Shown here one piece after another: positions 1 through 12,589 of a stretch of 64,000 bases of DNA. Every line of letters begins with the position of its first letter. The stretch's first letter is position 1. Made by a program: the position numbers and the translations under genes. The notes under the pieces were generated by a model. That model was not told where the DNA came from. It ran no database searches and saw only the letters and a program-made list of their open reading frames with translations. This DNA comes from Streptomyces niveus (GTDB lineage Bacteria; Actinomycetota; Actinomycetes; Streptomycetales; Streptomycetaceae). The DNA lies in NCBI RefSeq assembly GCF_002009175.1, contig NZ_CP018047.1:4464001-4528000 (forward strand), given 5' to 3'.

Positions 1-272
1 GCCATGTTGCCGTACACCTTGGTGGCGAGGACGACCTTGTCGCGACGGCCGCCGCCCTGCGCGAACCAGGTGCCGAGGATTTCCTCCGTACGGCCCTTGT
101 TCTCGCCCCAGCCGTAGACGTTGGCCGTGTCGAAGAAGTTGATGCCTGCGCCGAGCGCGTCATCCATGATGGCGTGGCTGTCGGCCTCGTTGGTGTGGGG
201 GCCGAAGTTCATGGTGCCGAGGACGAGTCGGCTGACTTTGAGTCCGGTGCGTCCGAGCTGCGTGTACTTCAT
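1..272 (-). CDS. Aldo/keto reductase, N-terminal part only
   Basis: The reading frame starts at the ATG at 272 and runs off the left edge, so only about 90 residues are visible. They begin MKYTQLGRTGLKVSRLVLGT and continue with the FFDTANVYGWGENKGRTEEILG segment split around the Asp/Tyr region that binds NADPH and catalyses carbonyl reduction in this TIM-barrel family. This N-terminus is typical of YajO/voltage-gated-potassium-channel-beta-like reductases. The substrate cannot be told. It reads in the same direction as the peptidase gene upstream, separated by a hairpin. Confidence 0.9.
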   Translation of the reverse strand, partial: MKYTQLGRTGLKVSRLVLGTMNFGPHTNEADSHAIMDDALGAGINFFDTANVYGWGENKGRTEEILGTWFAQGGGRRDKVVLATKVYGNM

Positions 273-289
273 GACTCAACAGCCAACGC

Positions 290-307
290 CTTCGAGCGCG
301 CTCGAAG
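290..307. terminator. Palindromic hairpin after pip
   Basis: CTTCGAG-CGCG-CTCGAAG is a perfect 7-bp stem with a 4-base centre, placed 8 bases after the stop of the proline iminopeptidase gene and before the reductase start. It has no T-run, as is usual for Streptomyces terminators. It could also be a regulatory palindrome of the reductase. Confidence 0.5.
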
Positions 308-314
308 CAAGGCC

Positions 315-1328
315 TCAACGGGTGTACCGGCCCCTGTCCGGCGCCGCGAACGCGTCGAGCGCGGCCAGTTGCTCGCGGCGCATCGTCGCGCTGCCCTTGT
401 GGCCGGCGTCCTCAACGACGACCAGACGGGCGTCCGGCCAGGCGGCGGCCAGGTCCCAGGCGGTGCCGAGCGGGCCGGACAGGTCGTGTCTGCCGTGGAT
501 CAGCACCCCCGGAATCCCCGCCAGCCGTCCCGCGTCGCGCAGCAGTGCGCCCTCCTCCAGCCAGGCGCCGTGGGAGAAGTAGTGCGCGCAGATCCGGACG
601 AAGGCCTGGCGGTCGGCGGGGGGCCGGCCGCTGTACGGGTCGGCGGAGCCGTGCGGTTCCTGCGAGAGCACCGCGTCCTCCCAGGCGCACCAGTCGGCGG
701 TGGCCCTGGCGCGTACGGCGGGGTCGGGGCTCTCGGTGAGGCGTGTGTACGAGGCGAGGAGGCCGGGGGTGTCCGGGTGGGCGTCCGGGTGCACGTCATC
801 GGTCGGGGCGCCGGCCCGGAAGCGTGCCCACGCCTCGGGGAAGATCTGGCCGGCGCCCCGGTAGAGCCAGTCGATCTCGGAGCGGCGGGTGGTGGTGACA
901 CTCGGGATGACGATCTCCGAGACGCGGTCCGGGTGCCGCTCGGCGTACGCGAGGATCAGCGTCGAGCCCCAGGAGCCGCCGTACAGAAGCCACTTGTCGA
1001 TCCCGAGGTGAGCGCGCAACCGCTCCATGTCGGCGAGGAGATGACCGGTGGTGTTGTGCCGCATGTCGGCGGCGGGGTCGCTCGCGTGCGGGGTGCTGCG
1101 TCCGCAGTTGCGCTGGTCGAAGAGGACGACGCGGTAGCGGTCGGGGTCGAAGTACCGCCGTGCGCGCGGGCTGCACCCGGAGCCGGGGCCGCCGTGCACG
1201 ACGAGCGCGGGCTTGCCGCCGGGGTTGCCGCAGACCTCCCAGTGGACGAGGTTGCCGTCGCCGACGTCGAGCATGCCGTGGTCGTATGGCTCGATCGGCG
1301 GATACAGCTCACCGGGCTCGCGGTCCAC
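315..1328 (-). CDS. pip: Proline iminopeptidase (prolyl aminopeptidase)
   Basis: This 337-residue alpha/beta hydrolase of peptidase family S33 should cleave N-terminal proline from peptides in the cytoplasm. The HGGPGSG oxyanion-hole motif is at about residues 45-51, and the nucleophile elbow GGSWGS has its Ser near 119. DQRNCGRS, typical of the family, lies between them. The acid and His follow near the C-terminus (HGRHD and DAGHKG). The GTG at 1328 is chosen because GGAGA lies just upstream and the protein then starts where the family does; the frame stays open further upstream but without conserved sequence. Confidence 0.93.
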   Translation of the reverse strand: MDREPGELYPPIEPYDHGMLDVGDGNLVHWEVCGNPGGKPALVVHGGPGSGCSPRARRYFDPDRYRVVLFDQRNCGRSTPHASDPAADMRHNTTGHLLADMERLRAHLGIDKWLLYGGSWGSTLILAYAERHPDRVSEIVIPSVTTTRRSEIDWLYRGAGQIFPEAWARFRAGAPTDDVHPDAHPDTPGLLASYTRLTESPDPAVRARATADWCAWEDAVLSQEPHGSADPYSGRPPADRQAFVRICAHYFSHGAWLEEGALLRDAGRLAGIPGVLIHGRHDLSGPLGTAWDLAAAWPDARLVVVEDAGHKGSATMRREQLAALDAFAAPDRGRYTR

Positions 1329-1412
1329 GAGGTGGTCTCCTTCATGTGGGTGGCGTACGGGGGGCTTACGTAGGGTTGAGGGCGACGGCGAGCGATGGGG
1401 AGGTGTGCGGCG

Positions 1413-1592
1413 ATGTCCCCCGATGGTGGTGGCGGTGACAGCGGTGACGCCCGTGACACCGGTGACGAGGTCGTGGAGGGCGGCGAACCGCCCTGCATGC
1501 TGGAGCTGGTCTGCGAGGAGTGCGGTCGTCTGAACGACGACCCCGAGTTGGTGAATTGCGGCAGGTGCGGAACGCCGCTGGGGCGCGAGTGA
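1413..1592 (+). CDS. Small zinc-ribbon protein
   Basis: A 59-residue frame. The N-terminal half is Gly/Asp-rich; the C-terminal half carries CEECG and, 11 residues on, CGRCG, two CxxC knuckles that would hold one zinc ion. GGGGAGG sits about 10 bases before the ATG. It is divergent from pip. Function is unknown; small ribbons of this kind may bind nucleic acid or protein. It could be a chance frame, but the paired knuckles and the ribosome binding site argue for a real gene. Confidence 0.6.
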   Translation: MSPDGGGGDSGDARDTGDEVVEGGEPPCMLELVCEECGRLNDDPELVNCGRCGTPLGRE

Positions 1593-1632
1593 CGCGTCGC
1601 GCGTGAGGGAGTTGCCGCCCGTGTAAGCCAAC

Positions 1633-2322
1633 TCACCGCCGTGTGAACGGATACGGTGCGCCCAGCCCCCACGCCTGGTGCATCGCGTCGGCGAACGCCC
1701 CGGCGAGCAGATGCTCACCCGAAGGGCCGGGGTGGGTTCCGTCATAGGTGTCGCGGTGGATGTCGTACGACGCGGGGCGCGAGGCCGGCAGCAGTGGGGA
1801 GGCCGCGTCGTCCAGGTCGGCGACCGCCTTGGCCAGCAGGTCGTTGAAGCGGTCGACCTCGGCGGCGAACTCCGGGTCGGTGTCCGCGCGCGTGTTGGGT
1901 ATGACCGGCAGCAGCACGATCCGCAACCGCGGATTGGCCGCCCGCGCCTCGGCGATGAACTCCCGTGCGTACAGCGCCGTTTGACCGCTGTCCGTATAGA
2001 AGCCGAGGTCTATCAGACCGAGTGAGACGAGCAGGACGTCCGCGCGGTGCGCGGCGACGGCGTCACGGATCACCGGCGCCATGTGCTGCCAGCCCTCGCC
2101 CCAGCCCGCGAGGTGCCGCCGCGCCTTCGCGGGGAAGTCGGGGGCGCCGTACGCGTGCGACACCGGGGCGTCGGCGTGGGCGTCGTACAGCCCGGTGCGC
2201 GGGCCGACGATCGCGTACGGGCCGCCGTACGCCGCGTTCAGGTGCTGCCACATCCGGTAGCGCCAGGTGAAGTCGCCGGCGCGGCCGATGGTCATCGAGT
2301 CGCCGACGAACATGAAACGCAT
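1633..2322 (-). CDS. SGNH/GDSL-family hydrolase
   Basis: 229 residues. Block I of the GDSL esterases is present at residues 6-11 (VGDSMT, catalytic Ser9) and block V near the C-terminus (DGTHPGPSGE, catalytic Asp/His). No signal peptide is seen, so it should act inside the cell on an ester or acetyl group. Block III, usually GxND, reads SLGLIDLG, so the oxyanion-hole Asn is not in its normal place. It is convergent with the ribbon gene and divergent from the secreted propeller gene. Confidence 0.85.
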   Translation of the reverse strand: MRFMFVGDSMTIGRAGDFTWRYRMWQHLNAAYGGPYAIVGPRTGLYDAHADAPVSHAYGAPDFPAKARRHLAGWGEGWQHMAPVIRDAVAAHRADVLLVSLGLIDLGFYTDSGQTALYAREFIAEARAANPRLRIVLLPVIPNTRADTDPEFAAEVDRFNDLLAKAVADLDDAASPLLPASRPASYDIHRDTYDGTHPGPSGEHLLAGAFADAMHQAWGLGAPYPFTRR

Positions 2323-2387
2323 CGGATCATCATCCCCGATGGCCGGCGGACGACCGTCCCCGGCCTGCGAGGTGGCAGTCTTGGACC

Positions 2388-3446
2388 ATGGTCAAGGTGA
2401 AGGTCATGTGTCCGTCCCCGCGTCCGGGGTCGCGTCCGGCTCGTGTCCGGTCCGCCCTCGCGGCGGCGGTGCTCGTCCTGGCGGGCGCGGCGGGCGCGCT
2501 CTCCGGCCCGGCGGCCATGGCGGCGCCCGCTGCCCCCGCCGCCCCCGCCGCCGACCCCGACCGGAGCTTCCGGATCACGGACCCGCGCATCACCGAGTCC
2601 AGCGGCCTCGCCGCCAGCCGCGCGCACCCCGGCGTCTACTGGACGCACAACGACCAGGACAAGCCCCTCATCTACGGCATCGACTCGCGGACCGGCGAGA
2701 CCGTCGCGACGATCACCATGCGCGGGGTCGGCGAGCCCCGCGACATGGAGGCGATCTCCGTCGGCGCCGACGGAGACATCTACGTCGGTGACATCGGTGA
2801 CAACCTCAACGGCAGCTGGGACCACGTCTGGATCTACCGCTTCCCCGAGCCGAAGACGCTCGCGGACGCGACGGTCGACGCCACGCAGTACGACGTGAAG
2901 TACGCGGACGGCCCGCGCGACGCCGAGGCGCTGATGGTCCATCCCACCACCGGCCGGGTCTACATCGCCTCGAAGAACGAGAACGGCGGCGGCCTCTACG
3001 AAGGCCCGGCCGAGCTGACCGCCAACGGCACGAACACCTTCACGCGTATCGACGAGGTGCCGTGGGTGACCGACGGCGCATTCTCGCCGGACGGCAAGGA
3101 GCTGCTGCTGCGCTCGTACTTCAGCGCCCGTGCCTACGTGTGGAAGAACGGCCGCCTGGGTGCGGACCACCGCGTCCGGGCCCCGATCCAGGGTCAGGCC
3201 GAGTCGGTGACGTACACGCTGGACGGTTCGGCCCTGATGTTCGGCACGGAGGGGACGCGCAGCCAGGTGGAGCGCATCGACATCGAGAAGGACGGCGGTT
3301 CGTCCGGAGGTGCGGGGAGCACGGGCGACGGCGCGGCGGGGGACGGCGCCGAGGGCGAGAGCGGGAACATCACGATCGGCGCGGTGGTGCTCGTGGGCGC
3401 CGCCGTGCTGTTCATCGGGTTCAAGCGCCGGAAGCAGAGCGGCTGA
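2388..3446 (+). CDS. Secreted, membrane-anchored beta-propeller-like protein
   Basis: 352 residues. A long Arg-rich N-region and hydrophobic core (about 20-46) form a signal peptide ending in an AMAAPAAPA-type cleavage zone. The middle holds repeated strands ending in D-G-D, T-G-R and P-D-G-K turns, like NHL or WD40-like propeller blades. A Gly/Ser-rich linker and one membrane helix (about 325-343) followed by KRRKQSG anchor the C-terminus. It is thus expected on the outer face of the membrane. An internal ATG 18 bases downstream (MCPSP) is an alternative start. Ligand unknown. Confidence 0.8.
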   Translation: MVKVKVMCPSPRPGSRPARVRSALAAAVLVLAGAAGALSGPAAMAAPAAPAAPAADPDRSFRITDPRITESSGLAASRAHPGVYWTHNDQDKPLIYGIDSRTGETVATITMRGVGEPRDMEAISVGADGDIYVGDIGDNLNGSWDHVWIYRFPEPKTLADATVDATQYDVKYADGPRDAEALMVHPTTGRVYIASKNENGGGLYEGPAELTANGTNTFTRIDEVPWVTDGAFSPDGKELLLRSYFSARAYVWKNGRLGADHRVRAPIQGQAESVTYTLDGSALMFGTEGTRSQVERIDIEKDGGSSGGAGSTGDGAAGDGAEGESGNITIGAVVLVGAAVLFIGFKRRKQSG

Positions 3447-3491
3447 GGAGGCCGAGGAAGGCCTAGAAAGTCTGAGGACGTGCGTGCTGGC

Positions 3492-4268
3492 TCAGCCGCC
3501 GCCACCGGTGCGCTGCGTGACCAGCACCTCCAGGCCGTCGAGCAGTCGCTGGAGCCCGAACTCGAAGTGGTCGAAGTCGGGGCCGAACGCGTCCGCCGAG
3601 AGCGTGGCCATCGCCGGGTAGCGCCCGCTGTTCATCACCGCCGACAGGATCGGCTCCTGCGCCTTCCAGAACTCGTCGTCGCTGATGCCGGTCGACTGCT
3701 GGACCTCTACGGCGTGCACCTGGGTGCGGGCGACCCCGGAGACGTAGCCGCTGACCATGATGAGTACGGAGATCAGCTCGGGGTCGGTCAGGCCCATGTC
3801 CTTGAGCCCGGCGAGCGTCGTCTCCATGCCGCCGATGGCGCCGGGGCCGAGGACGGGCCTGGTCTGGTTGACGGAGAGCAGCCAGGGGTGGGCCTGGTAG
3901 AGGGCGAGTTCGCCGCGGGCCGCCGTCTCGACGGTCTTCCGCCAGCCGGGGGCGGCGGCCGAGGGGTCCGGATCGGCGGCCGACCCGCCTGACTCGCCCT
4001 GTACGCGGTCCAGCATCAGGTCCACCAGCTCGGCCCGGCCGGGGACATGGCGGTAGAGCGACATCGTTCCCGCGCCCAGCTCCGTGGAGAGTCTGCGCAT
4101 CGAGACGGCCGACAGCCCCTCGGCGTCGGCGAGTTCGACGGCGGCCGTGACGATCCGGTCGAGCGTGAGCCCCGGTTTCGGTCCCCGGGTCGCGCGCTCG
4201 CCGGTGCCCCACAGGAGTTCCATGCTGCGCGACACGTCGCCGCCGCCGCTGCTTTCCGTCGTCGCCAT
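3492..4268 (-). CDS. TetR-family repressor of the adjacent ABC exporter
   Basis: 258 residues. An N-terminal helix-turn-helix at about 34-80 (LTLDRIVTAAVELADAEG followed by RRLSTELGAGTMSLYRHV) is followed by a TetR C-terminal ligand domain of the class found with drug pumps. The gene is divergent from the ABC ATPase/permease pair, and an inverted repeat lies in the shared 81-bp gap, so repression of the exporter and of itself, relieved by the exported compound, is the simplest reading. Confidence 0.9.
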   Translation of the reverse strand: MATTESSGGGDVSRSMELLWGTGERATRGPKPGLTLDRIVTAAVELADAEGLSAVSMRRLSTELGAGTMSLYRHVPGRAELVDLMLDRVQGESGGSAADPDPSAAAPGWRKTVETAARGELALYQAHPWLLSVNQTRPVLGPGAIGGMETTLAGLKDMGLTDPELISVLIMVSGYVSGVARTQVHAVEVQQSTGISDDEFWKAQEPILSAVMNSGRYPAMATLSADAFGPDFDHFEFGLQRLLDGLEVLVTQRTGGGG

Positions 4269-4296
4269 GGCCCCAGCCTAATCGGCTGGACATCAA

Positions 4297-4330
4297 TTGA
4301 GTACCGTGTACGCTCTTGAGTACACCGTAC
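4297..4330. promoter_or_regulatory. Candidate TetR operator over the exporter promoter
   Basis: GTACCGTGTAC (4301-4311) and GTACACCGTAC (4320-4330) form an 11-bp inverted repeat with one mismatch and an 8-base spacer. It overlaps a possible promoter with TTGAGT at 4297 and TACACC at 4321 (18-base spacing). The site lies between the divergent TetR and ABC genes, as expected for an operator. Confidence 0.6.
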
Positions 4331-4349
4331 CCAGTTCCCTGGAGGGGCA

Positions 4350-5384
4350 GTGAACGACCACGCCGCGAACAGCGACGACGCGACCGAGTACGCCGTACAC
4401 GCCGAAGCGGTCCGCAAGCGGTACGGGGACACGTACGCCCTCGACGGCTTCGACCTCGCCGTACGCACCGGAACCGTGCACGGACTCCTCGGCCCGAACG
4501 GCGCGGGCAAGACCACCGCCGTACGCGCGTTCGCCACCCTCCTCAAGCTCGACGGCGGGCGCGCGACGGTCGCCGGGGCCGATGTGCGCACCGACCCGCG
4601 CACCGTCCGCGCCCGGATCGGGCTCACCGGGCAGTACGCGGCGGTCGACGAGATCCTCACCGGCCGGCAGAACCTGGAGATGTTCGGCCGTCTCTTCCAC
4701 CTCGGCGGCCGGCGGGCCGCGCTGCGCGCCGGGGAACTGCTGGAGCGGTTCGACCTGGTGGACGCGGCGGGCAAGGGCGTACGCGAGTACAGCGGCGGCA
4801 TGCGTCGCCGGCTCGACCTCGCCGCGTCGATGATCCTCGCCCCCCGGGTCCTCTTCCTCGACGAGCCGACGACCGGGCTCGACCCGCGCGGGCGCGGCGA
4901 GGTCTGGGACGCCGTGCGGGCGCTGGTGGCGGGCGGTACGACCGTGCTGCTCACGACGCAGTATCTGGACGAGGCCGACAAGCTCGCCTCGCGCATCACG
5001 GTCATCGACCGGGGGCGGGCGATCGCCGACGACACCCCGGACGGGCTGAAGAACACCGTGGGCGGTGACCTGATCGAGGTCGTCGTCCGCGACGAGCGTG
5101 AACTCACCGTGGCGGCCGAGGTGGTCGCACGCGTCGCGGGATCGGTGCCCGCGACGGACACCGAGGCGCGCCGGGTGCACGCGCCGGTCACCGACCGGGT
5201 GGCCGCGCTGACGGACGTCGCGCGGGAGCTGCGGGACCGGGGGATCGCGGCGGAGGACATCGGCCTGCGCCGGCCGAGCCTGGACGACGTGTTCCTGCGG
5301 CTCACGGGCCACCGTACGGAAGAGGCGCCGGCCGGCGCGACGACGGCGACGACGACGAAGGCGAAGATCGAGGTGGCGGCATGA
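4350..5384 (+). CDS. DrrA-like ABC exporter ATPase
   Basis: 344 residues. Walker A GPNGAGKT is at about 48-55, the signature YSGGM near 149, and Walker [11 protein letters not shown] near 170. The C-terminal extension after the ATPase core is typical of the daunorubicin-resistance (DrrA) subfamily, which powers export of drugs or lipids with a DrrB-type permease. The GTG start has GGAGGGG six bases upstream. The 3' end overlaps the permease start by ATGA, so the two are translated together. Control is probably by the divergent TetR. Confidence 0.93.
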   Translation: MNDHAANSDDATEYAVHAEAVRKRYGDTYALDGFDLAVRTGTVHGLLGPNGAGKTTAVRAFATLLKLDGGRATVAGADVRTDPRTVRARIGLTGQYAAVDEILTGRQNLEMFGRLFHLGGRRAALRAGELLERFDLVDAAGKGVREYSGGMRRRLDLAASMILAPRVLFLDEPTTGLDPRGRGEVWDAVRALVAGGTTVLLTTQYLDEADKLASRITVIDRGRAIADDTPDGLKNTVGGDLIEVVVRDERELTVAAEVVARVAGSVPATDTEARRVHAPVTDRVAALTDVARELRDRGIAAEDIGLRRPSLDDVFLRLTGHRTEEAPAGATTATTTKAKIEVAA

Positions 5385-6253
5385 GCACGAGCACGGCGGG
5401 CACGACGAGCACGGACCCGAAGGCGGGCGTCGGCGGAGTGAGCCTGGCGGTGGACGACACGCACGGCCGCGCCTACTGGGCGGTGGCCGACTGCTGGAAT
5501 CTCGTACGCCGCAGCCTGACCCACTATCAGCGCCAGCCCTCCTACATCCTCTGGATGCTGGGCTTTCCGCTCGTCTCCGTGCTGCTCTACGGCTATGTCT
5601 TCGGCAGCGCGATGAAGGTGCCGGGCGGGGGTGACTACCGGGAGTTCCTGATGCCGGGCATGTTCACCATGACGATGGCCTTCGGCTTCATGAACACGGC
5701 GACCGCTTTCGTCACCGACTCCAGCAAGGGTGTGCACGACCGCTTCCGCTCGATGCCGATGGCGCCGTCGGCGGTGGTCACGGGGCGCGGCGTCGCGGAC
5801 ATGCTCACCGCCTGCGCGGAACTGGCGATCCTCGCGCTCACGGCCCTGGTGATCGGCTGGCGCGCGGACGGCGGCCTGCTCGCCTCCCTGGCGGCCTTCG
5901 GCCTGCTCATGCTGCTGCGCTTCTCGCTGATCTGGGTGGGAGTCTGGCTCGGCCTGGTGGTCCCGGGCCCCGAACAGGCGGGCAGCCTCTTCGCCGTCGC
6001 CTTCCCGGTGACGATGATCTCCAGCGTCTTCGTCGCCCCGTCCCTGATGCCCAACTGGCTGGGCGTGGTCGCCGCGTGGAACCCGGTGTCGGCGACGGTG
6101 ACGGCGACCCGCGAACTGTTCGGCAACCCGGTGGCGAGCGGCGGCAGTTGGCCGGAGGAACACGCACTGCTGCTGTCGGTGGCCTGGCCGGTGGCGATCA
6201 CGCTGCTGTTCGTCCCGCTGGCGGTCCGCAGATTCCAGCGCCTGAGCCGGTGA
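5381..6253 (+). CDS. DrrB-like ABC-2 exporter permease
   Basis: 290 residues with about six membrane helices and the ABC-2 fold: cytoplasmic N-terminus, then [20 protein letters not shown] as first helix and a conserved [10 protein letters not shown] segment. It should form the membrane channel for the ATPase encoded immediately upstream, exporting an unknown hydrophobic compound. Its start overlaps the ATPase stop. Confidence 0.92.
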   Translation: MSTSTAGTTSTDPKAGVGGVSLAVDDTHGRAYWAVADCWNLVRRSLTHYQRQPSYILWMLGFPLVSVLLYGYVFGSAMKVPGGGDYREFLMPGMFTMTMAFGFMNTATAFVTDSSKGVHDRFRSMPMAPSAVVTGRGVADMLTACAELAILALTALVIGWRADGGLLASLAAFGLLMLLRFSLIWVGVWLGLVVPGPEQAGSLFAVAFPVTMISSVFVAPSLMPNWLGVVAAWNPVSATVTATRELFGNPVASGGSWPEEHALLLSVAWPVAITLLFVPLAVRRFQRLSR

Positions 6254-6256
6254 CCG

Positions 6257-6874
6257 TCAGGTCGCCTTCCTGGGCTCCCCGGACTTGAGTACGGCCGAGA
6301 CGTCGAGCTTCACCTCGGCGCCGATCGACTCCGGGAGGACGATCTGCTCGCCCGGCGCGTGGATGCGGTGGCTGGCGTAGTCGCCGTCGACGGGGTCGGT
6401 GAGCACGTGCAGTCGATTGTGCTTGCGGTCGACGATCACATAGACGGGGATCTTGGCCTCGGCGTAAGCGGTGACCTTGTTCCGCAGGTCCTGCTGGTAG
6501 TTGCCGGAGGTGACTTCGAGGACCAGGCGGAAGACGGCCGGGTCGTAGCAGTTGTACTGCATCAGGTGTTCTTCGAAGTCGGCGTCCACGAGCGAGAGGT
6601 CGGGGACGGCGAAGTCCTCCGGACCGGCGGGAAGCCACAGGCCGATCGCTTGCAGCACCTCCGTCTCGCCTTCGTCCAAACCGGCATCCTCAAAGGGCCG
6701 GGCAAGCTTCCTCAGGGCCCGTGCATGGGCGCCGTCCGGGGGTGGGGCCACGGTGATGACGCCTCCGATGATCTCGACGCGGTAGCCGGGAAGCTGCTCC
6801 ACGATGCTGTCGGCCGTCTCAAGCTGGCTCTCCGGCGGGCCGTCATAGGGGTACTCGGCTGCTGCGGCAGACAT
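6257..6874 (-). CDS. Uma2-family (DUF820) PD-(D/E)XK nuclease-like protein
   Basis: 205 residues from the ATG at 6874, chosen because CAGGAGG precedes it; the frame extends 25 codons further without a binding site. The family pattern is clear: an early YRVEIIGGVI strand, then VPDLSLVD, then RLVLEVTS and a YAEAKIPVYVIVD segment. The Asp and Glu in these strands correspond to the PD-(D/E)XK metal site. Members are abundant in Streptomyces and cyanobacteria, and their biological role is unsettled. It stands alone, convergent with the exporter genes. Confidence 0.88.
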   Translation of the reverse strand: MSAAAAEYPYDGPPESQLETADSIVEQLPGYRVEIIGGVITVAPPPDGAHARALRKLARPFEDAGLDEGETEVLQAIGLWLPAGPEDFAVPDLSLVDADFEEHLMQYNCYDPAVFRLVLEVTSGNYQQDLRNKVTAYAEAKIPVYVIVDRKHNRLHVLTDPVDGDYASHRIHAPGEQIVLPESIGAEVKLDVSAVLKSGEPRKAT

Positions 6875-6963
6875 GAGGGCCTCCTGATGGCTGGTGTCGA
6901 GACCATCATCGTATGCCGGGACAGCCCGATTCGTCGTGAGCGTGATCATTCACGCATAAGAGT

Positions 6964-6999
6964 GACGGCCCCGCCCCCCACGTCGGGGGCGGGGCCGTC
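6964..6999 (-). terminator. Terminator of serC
   Basis: A perfect 15-bp GC-rich stem (GACGGCCCCGCCCCC with its complement) around a 6-base loop, 18 bases after the serC stop. It would stop leftward transcription before the Uma2 gene. Confidence 0.85.
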
Positions 7000-7017
7000 C
7001 AGCGGCTGTGGACCGCG

Positions 7018-11182
<4,165 letters not shown>

Positions 11183-11321
11183 CGGATGCGCTCCCGAGTG
11201 CGCCGGGTCTGCGCGGTCGGTGCCACGGGAGTTGGACGTGGATCTCCCGGGATCGCTTGCTCCGCCGTTCGGATGTGTAGCACTCTGTAGTTGATCGACT
11301 ACCTTCGGGAAGGAACGTGTC

Positions 11322-11435
11322 ATGGGGGATCACCGCAAGCCCGAGCCCGACCTTTCGCAGGGCAAGCCGCCGCCCGGCAACGGCGACAGCGAGGTGCCCA
11401 AACCTCCGCCGCCCTCCGGCAACCGCCGCAAGTAG
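11322..11435 (+). CDS. 37-residue Pro/Lys-rich peptide, candidate RiPP precursor
   Basis: This small gene has a strong ribosome site (GGGAAGGA, 7 bases before ATG) and GC-biased third positions (all but four codons). The peptide starts MGDHRKPEPDLSQG, has a middle NGDSEV segment, PPPP runs and ends in NRRK. It carries three Asp (3, 10, 22) and seven Lys/Arg. Its stop lies 5 bases before the start of a protein-aspartate methyltransferase homologue with no ribosome site of its own, so the two are coupled. This layout matches two-gene imiditide RiPP systems, in which the methyltransferase turns one Asp of a basic peptide into aspartimide. That assignment is inference; no leader/core boundary is visible. 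Confidence 0.7.
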   Translation: MGDHRKPEPDLSQGKPPPGNGDSEVPKPPPPSGNRRK

Positions 11436-11440
11436 CCGCC

Positions 11441-12574
11441 GTGTTCGAGGAGCGGCGGATCGCGCTCGCCGAGGCGATGGCGGAGCGGGACGGCTGGCCC
11501 GCGGACTCGCCATGGGTGCGGGCGGCGGTCGACGCCGTTCCCCGGCACTCCTTCGCACCGGACACGCTGTGGCGCTGGGACGGCGACAGCTACGTCGCGG
11601 TGAGCCGCGCGACGGAGCCCGAGCAGTGGGCGGCCGAGGTCTACGGCGGCCCGGGTGATCCCGCCGTCACACAGGTGGGAGACGGACGCGCCACGTCCAG
11701 CCTGTCCTGTCAGTCCGTCGTGGTGGACATGCTCGACTCCCTGATGCCGGAGCCCGGCCACCGGGTCCTGGAGCTCGGTACCGGCACCGGCTGGAACGCC
11801 GCGCTGCTCGCCCGTCGCGCCGGGCCGGGGCAGGTGACCAGCGTGGAGGCCGACCCCGGCCTCGCGGCGACGGCGCGTGCCCGGCTGGAGGCCGCGGGGG
11901 CGGGTGTCACCGTGGTCACCGGGGACGGGGGGCTCGGTCACGCGCCGGGTGGCCCGTACGACCGGGTCGAGTCGACGTACGCCGTGGAGACCGTCCCGTG
12001 GGAGTGGGTGGCCCAGACCCGGCCCGGTGGACGGATCGTCACCCCGTGGGGCCGTATGGGGCATGTCACCCTCACCGTCGCGGCCGACGGGCTCTCCGCC
12101 ACGGGCTGGGTCCAGGGGCTCGCCCTGTTCATGCCCGCCCGTGGCGCTCCGGCCCGCCTCGGCTGGCCGGAGGTTCGCGGCCACGACCCCGCCGAGGACG
12201 AGGGCACCCACACCCTCGACCTGACGCGACTGGCCGACCCGCACCTGTTGTTCGCGCTGCGGGTGCTCCTGCCGGACGTGGAGATCGTCCTCGGGGACCG
12301 GGACGGACCGGTGGCCTGGGTGCACGACGGCCGTTCCTCCTGGGCGACCCTGACCGCGTCCGCGTCCGGACCGGGCGCCGCCTTCCAGGGTGGGCCACGG
12401 CGCCTTCTCGAGGAGATCGGGACGGCCGTCGCCCGTTGGGAGCACCACGACCGGCCGGATCTCTACGACTTCGGCATGACGCGCACCCCGGACAGCCAGT
12501 ACGTGTGGAGCCACGACAGCGAGACCGGGCCCCGGTGGGCGGCGGTCGCGGGGCTTGGTCAGCCGGTCGGTTGA
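11441..12574 (+). CDS. Protein-L-isoaspartate methyltransferase homologue, candidate peptide-aspartate methyltransferase
   Basis: 377 residues. The class I SAM-binding motif is VLELGTGTGWNAALLARR at about 107-124, with VTSVEADP as the following acidic strand. The upstream VTQ...TSSLSCQS segment is a signature of the PCMT family. True repair PCMTs are about 220 residues; this one has about 150 extra C-terminal residues, as do methyltransferases acting on RiPP precursors, where the extension binds the peptide. The GTG at 11441 is chosen because it follows the peptide stop by 5 bases with no separate ribosome site. The expected reaction is methylation of a peptide Asp side chain, with possible collapse to aspartimide. 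A role as an ordinary repair enzyme cannot be excluded. Confidence 0.85.
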   Translation: MFEERRIALAEAMAERDGWPADSPWVRAAVDAVPRHSFAPDTLWRWDGDSYVAVSRATEPEQWAAEVYGGPGDPAVTQVGDGRATSSLSCQSVVVDMLDSLMPEPGHRVLELGTGTGWNAALLARRAGPGQVTSVEADPGLAATARARLEAAGAGVTVVTGDGGLGHAPGGPYDRVESTYAVETVPWEWVAQTRPGGRIVTPWGRMGHVTLTVAADGLSATGWVQGLALFMPARGAPARLGWPEVRGHDPAEDEGTHTLDLTRLADPHLLFALRVLLPDVEIVLGDRDGPVAWVHDGRSSWATLTASASGPGAAFQGGPRRLLEEIGTAVARWEHHDRPDLYDFGMTRTPDSQYVWSHDSETGPRWAAVAGLGQPVG

Positions 12575-12589
12575 GGGGTGATCCGGTGG

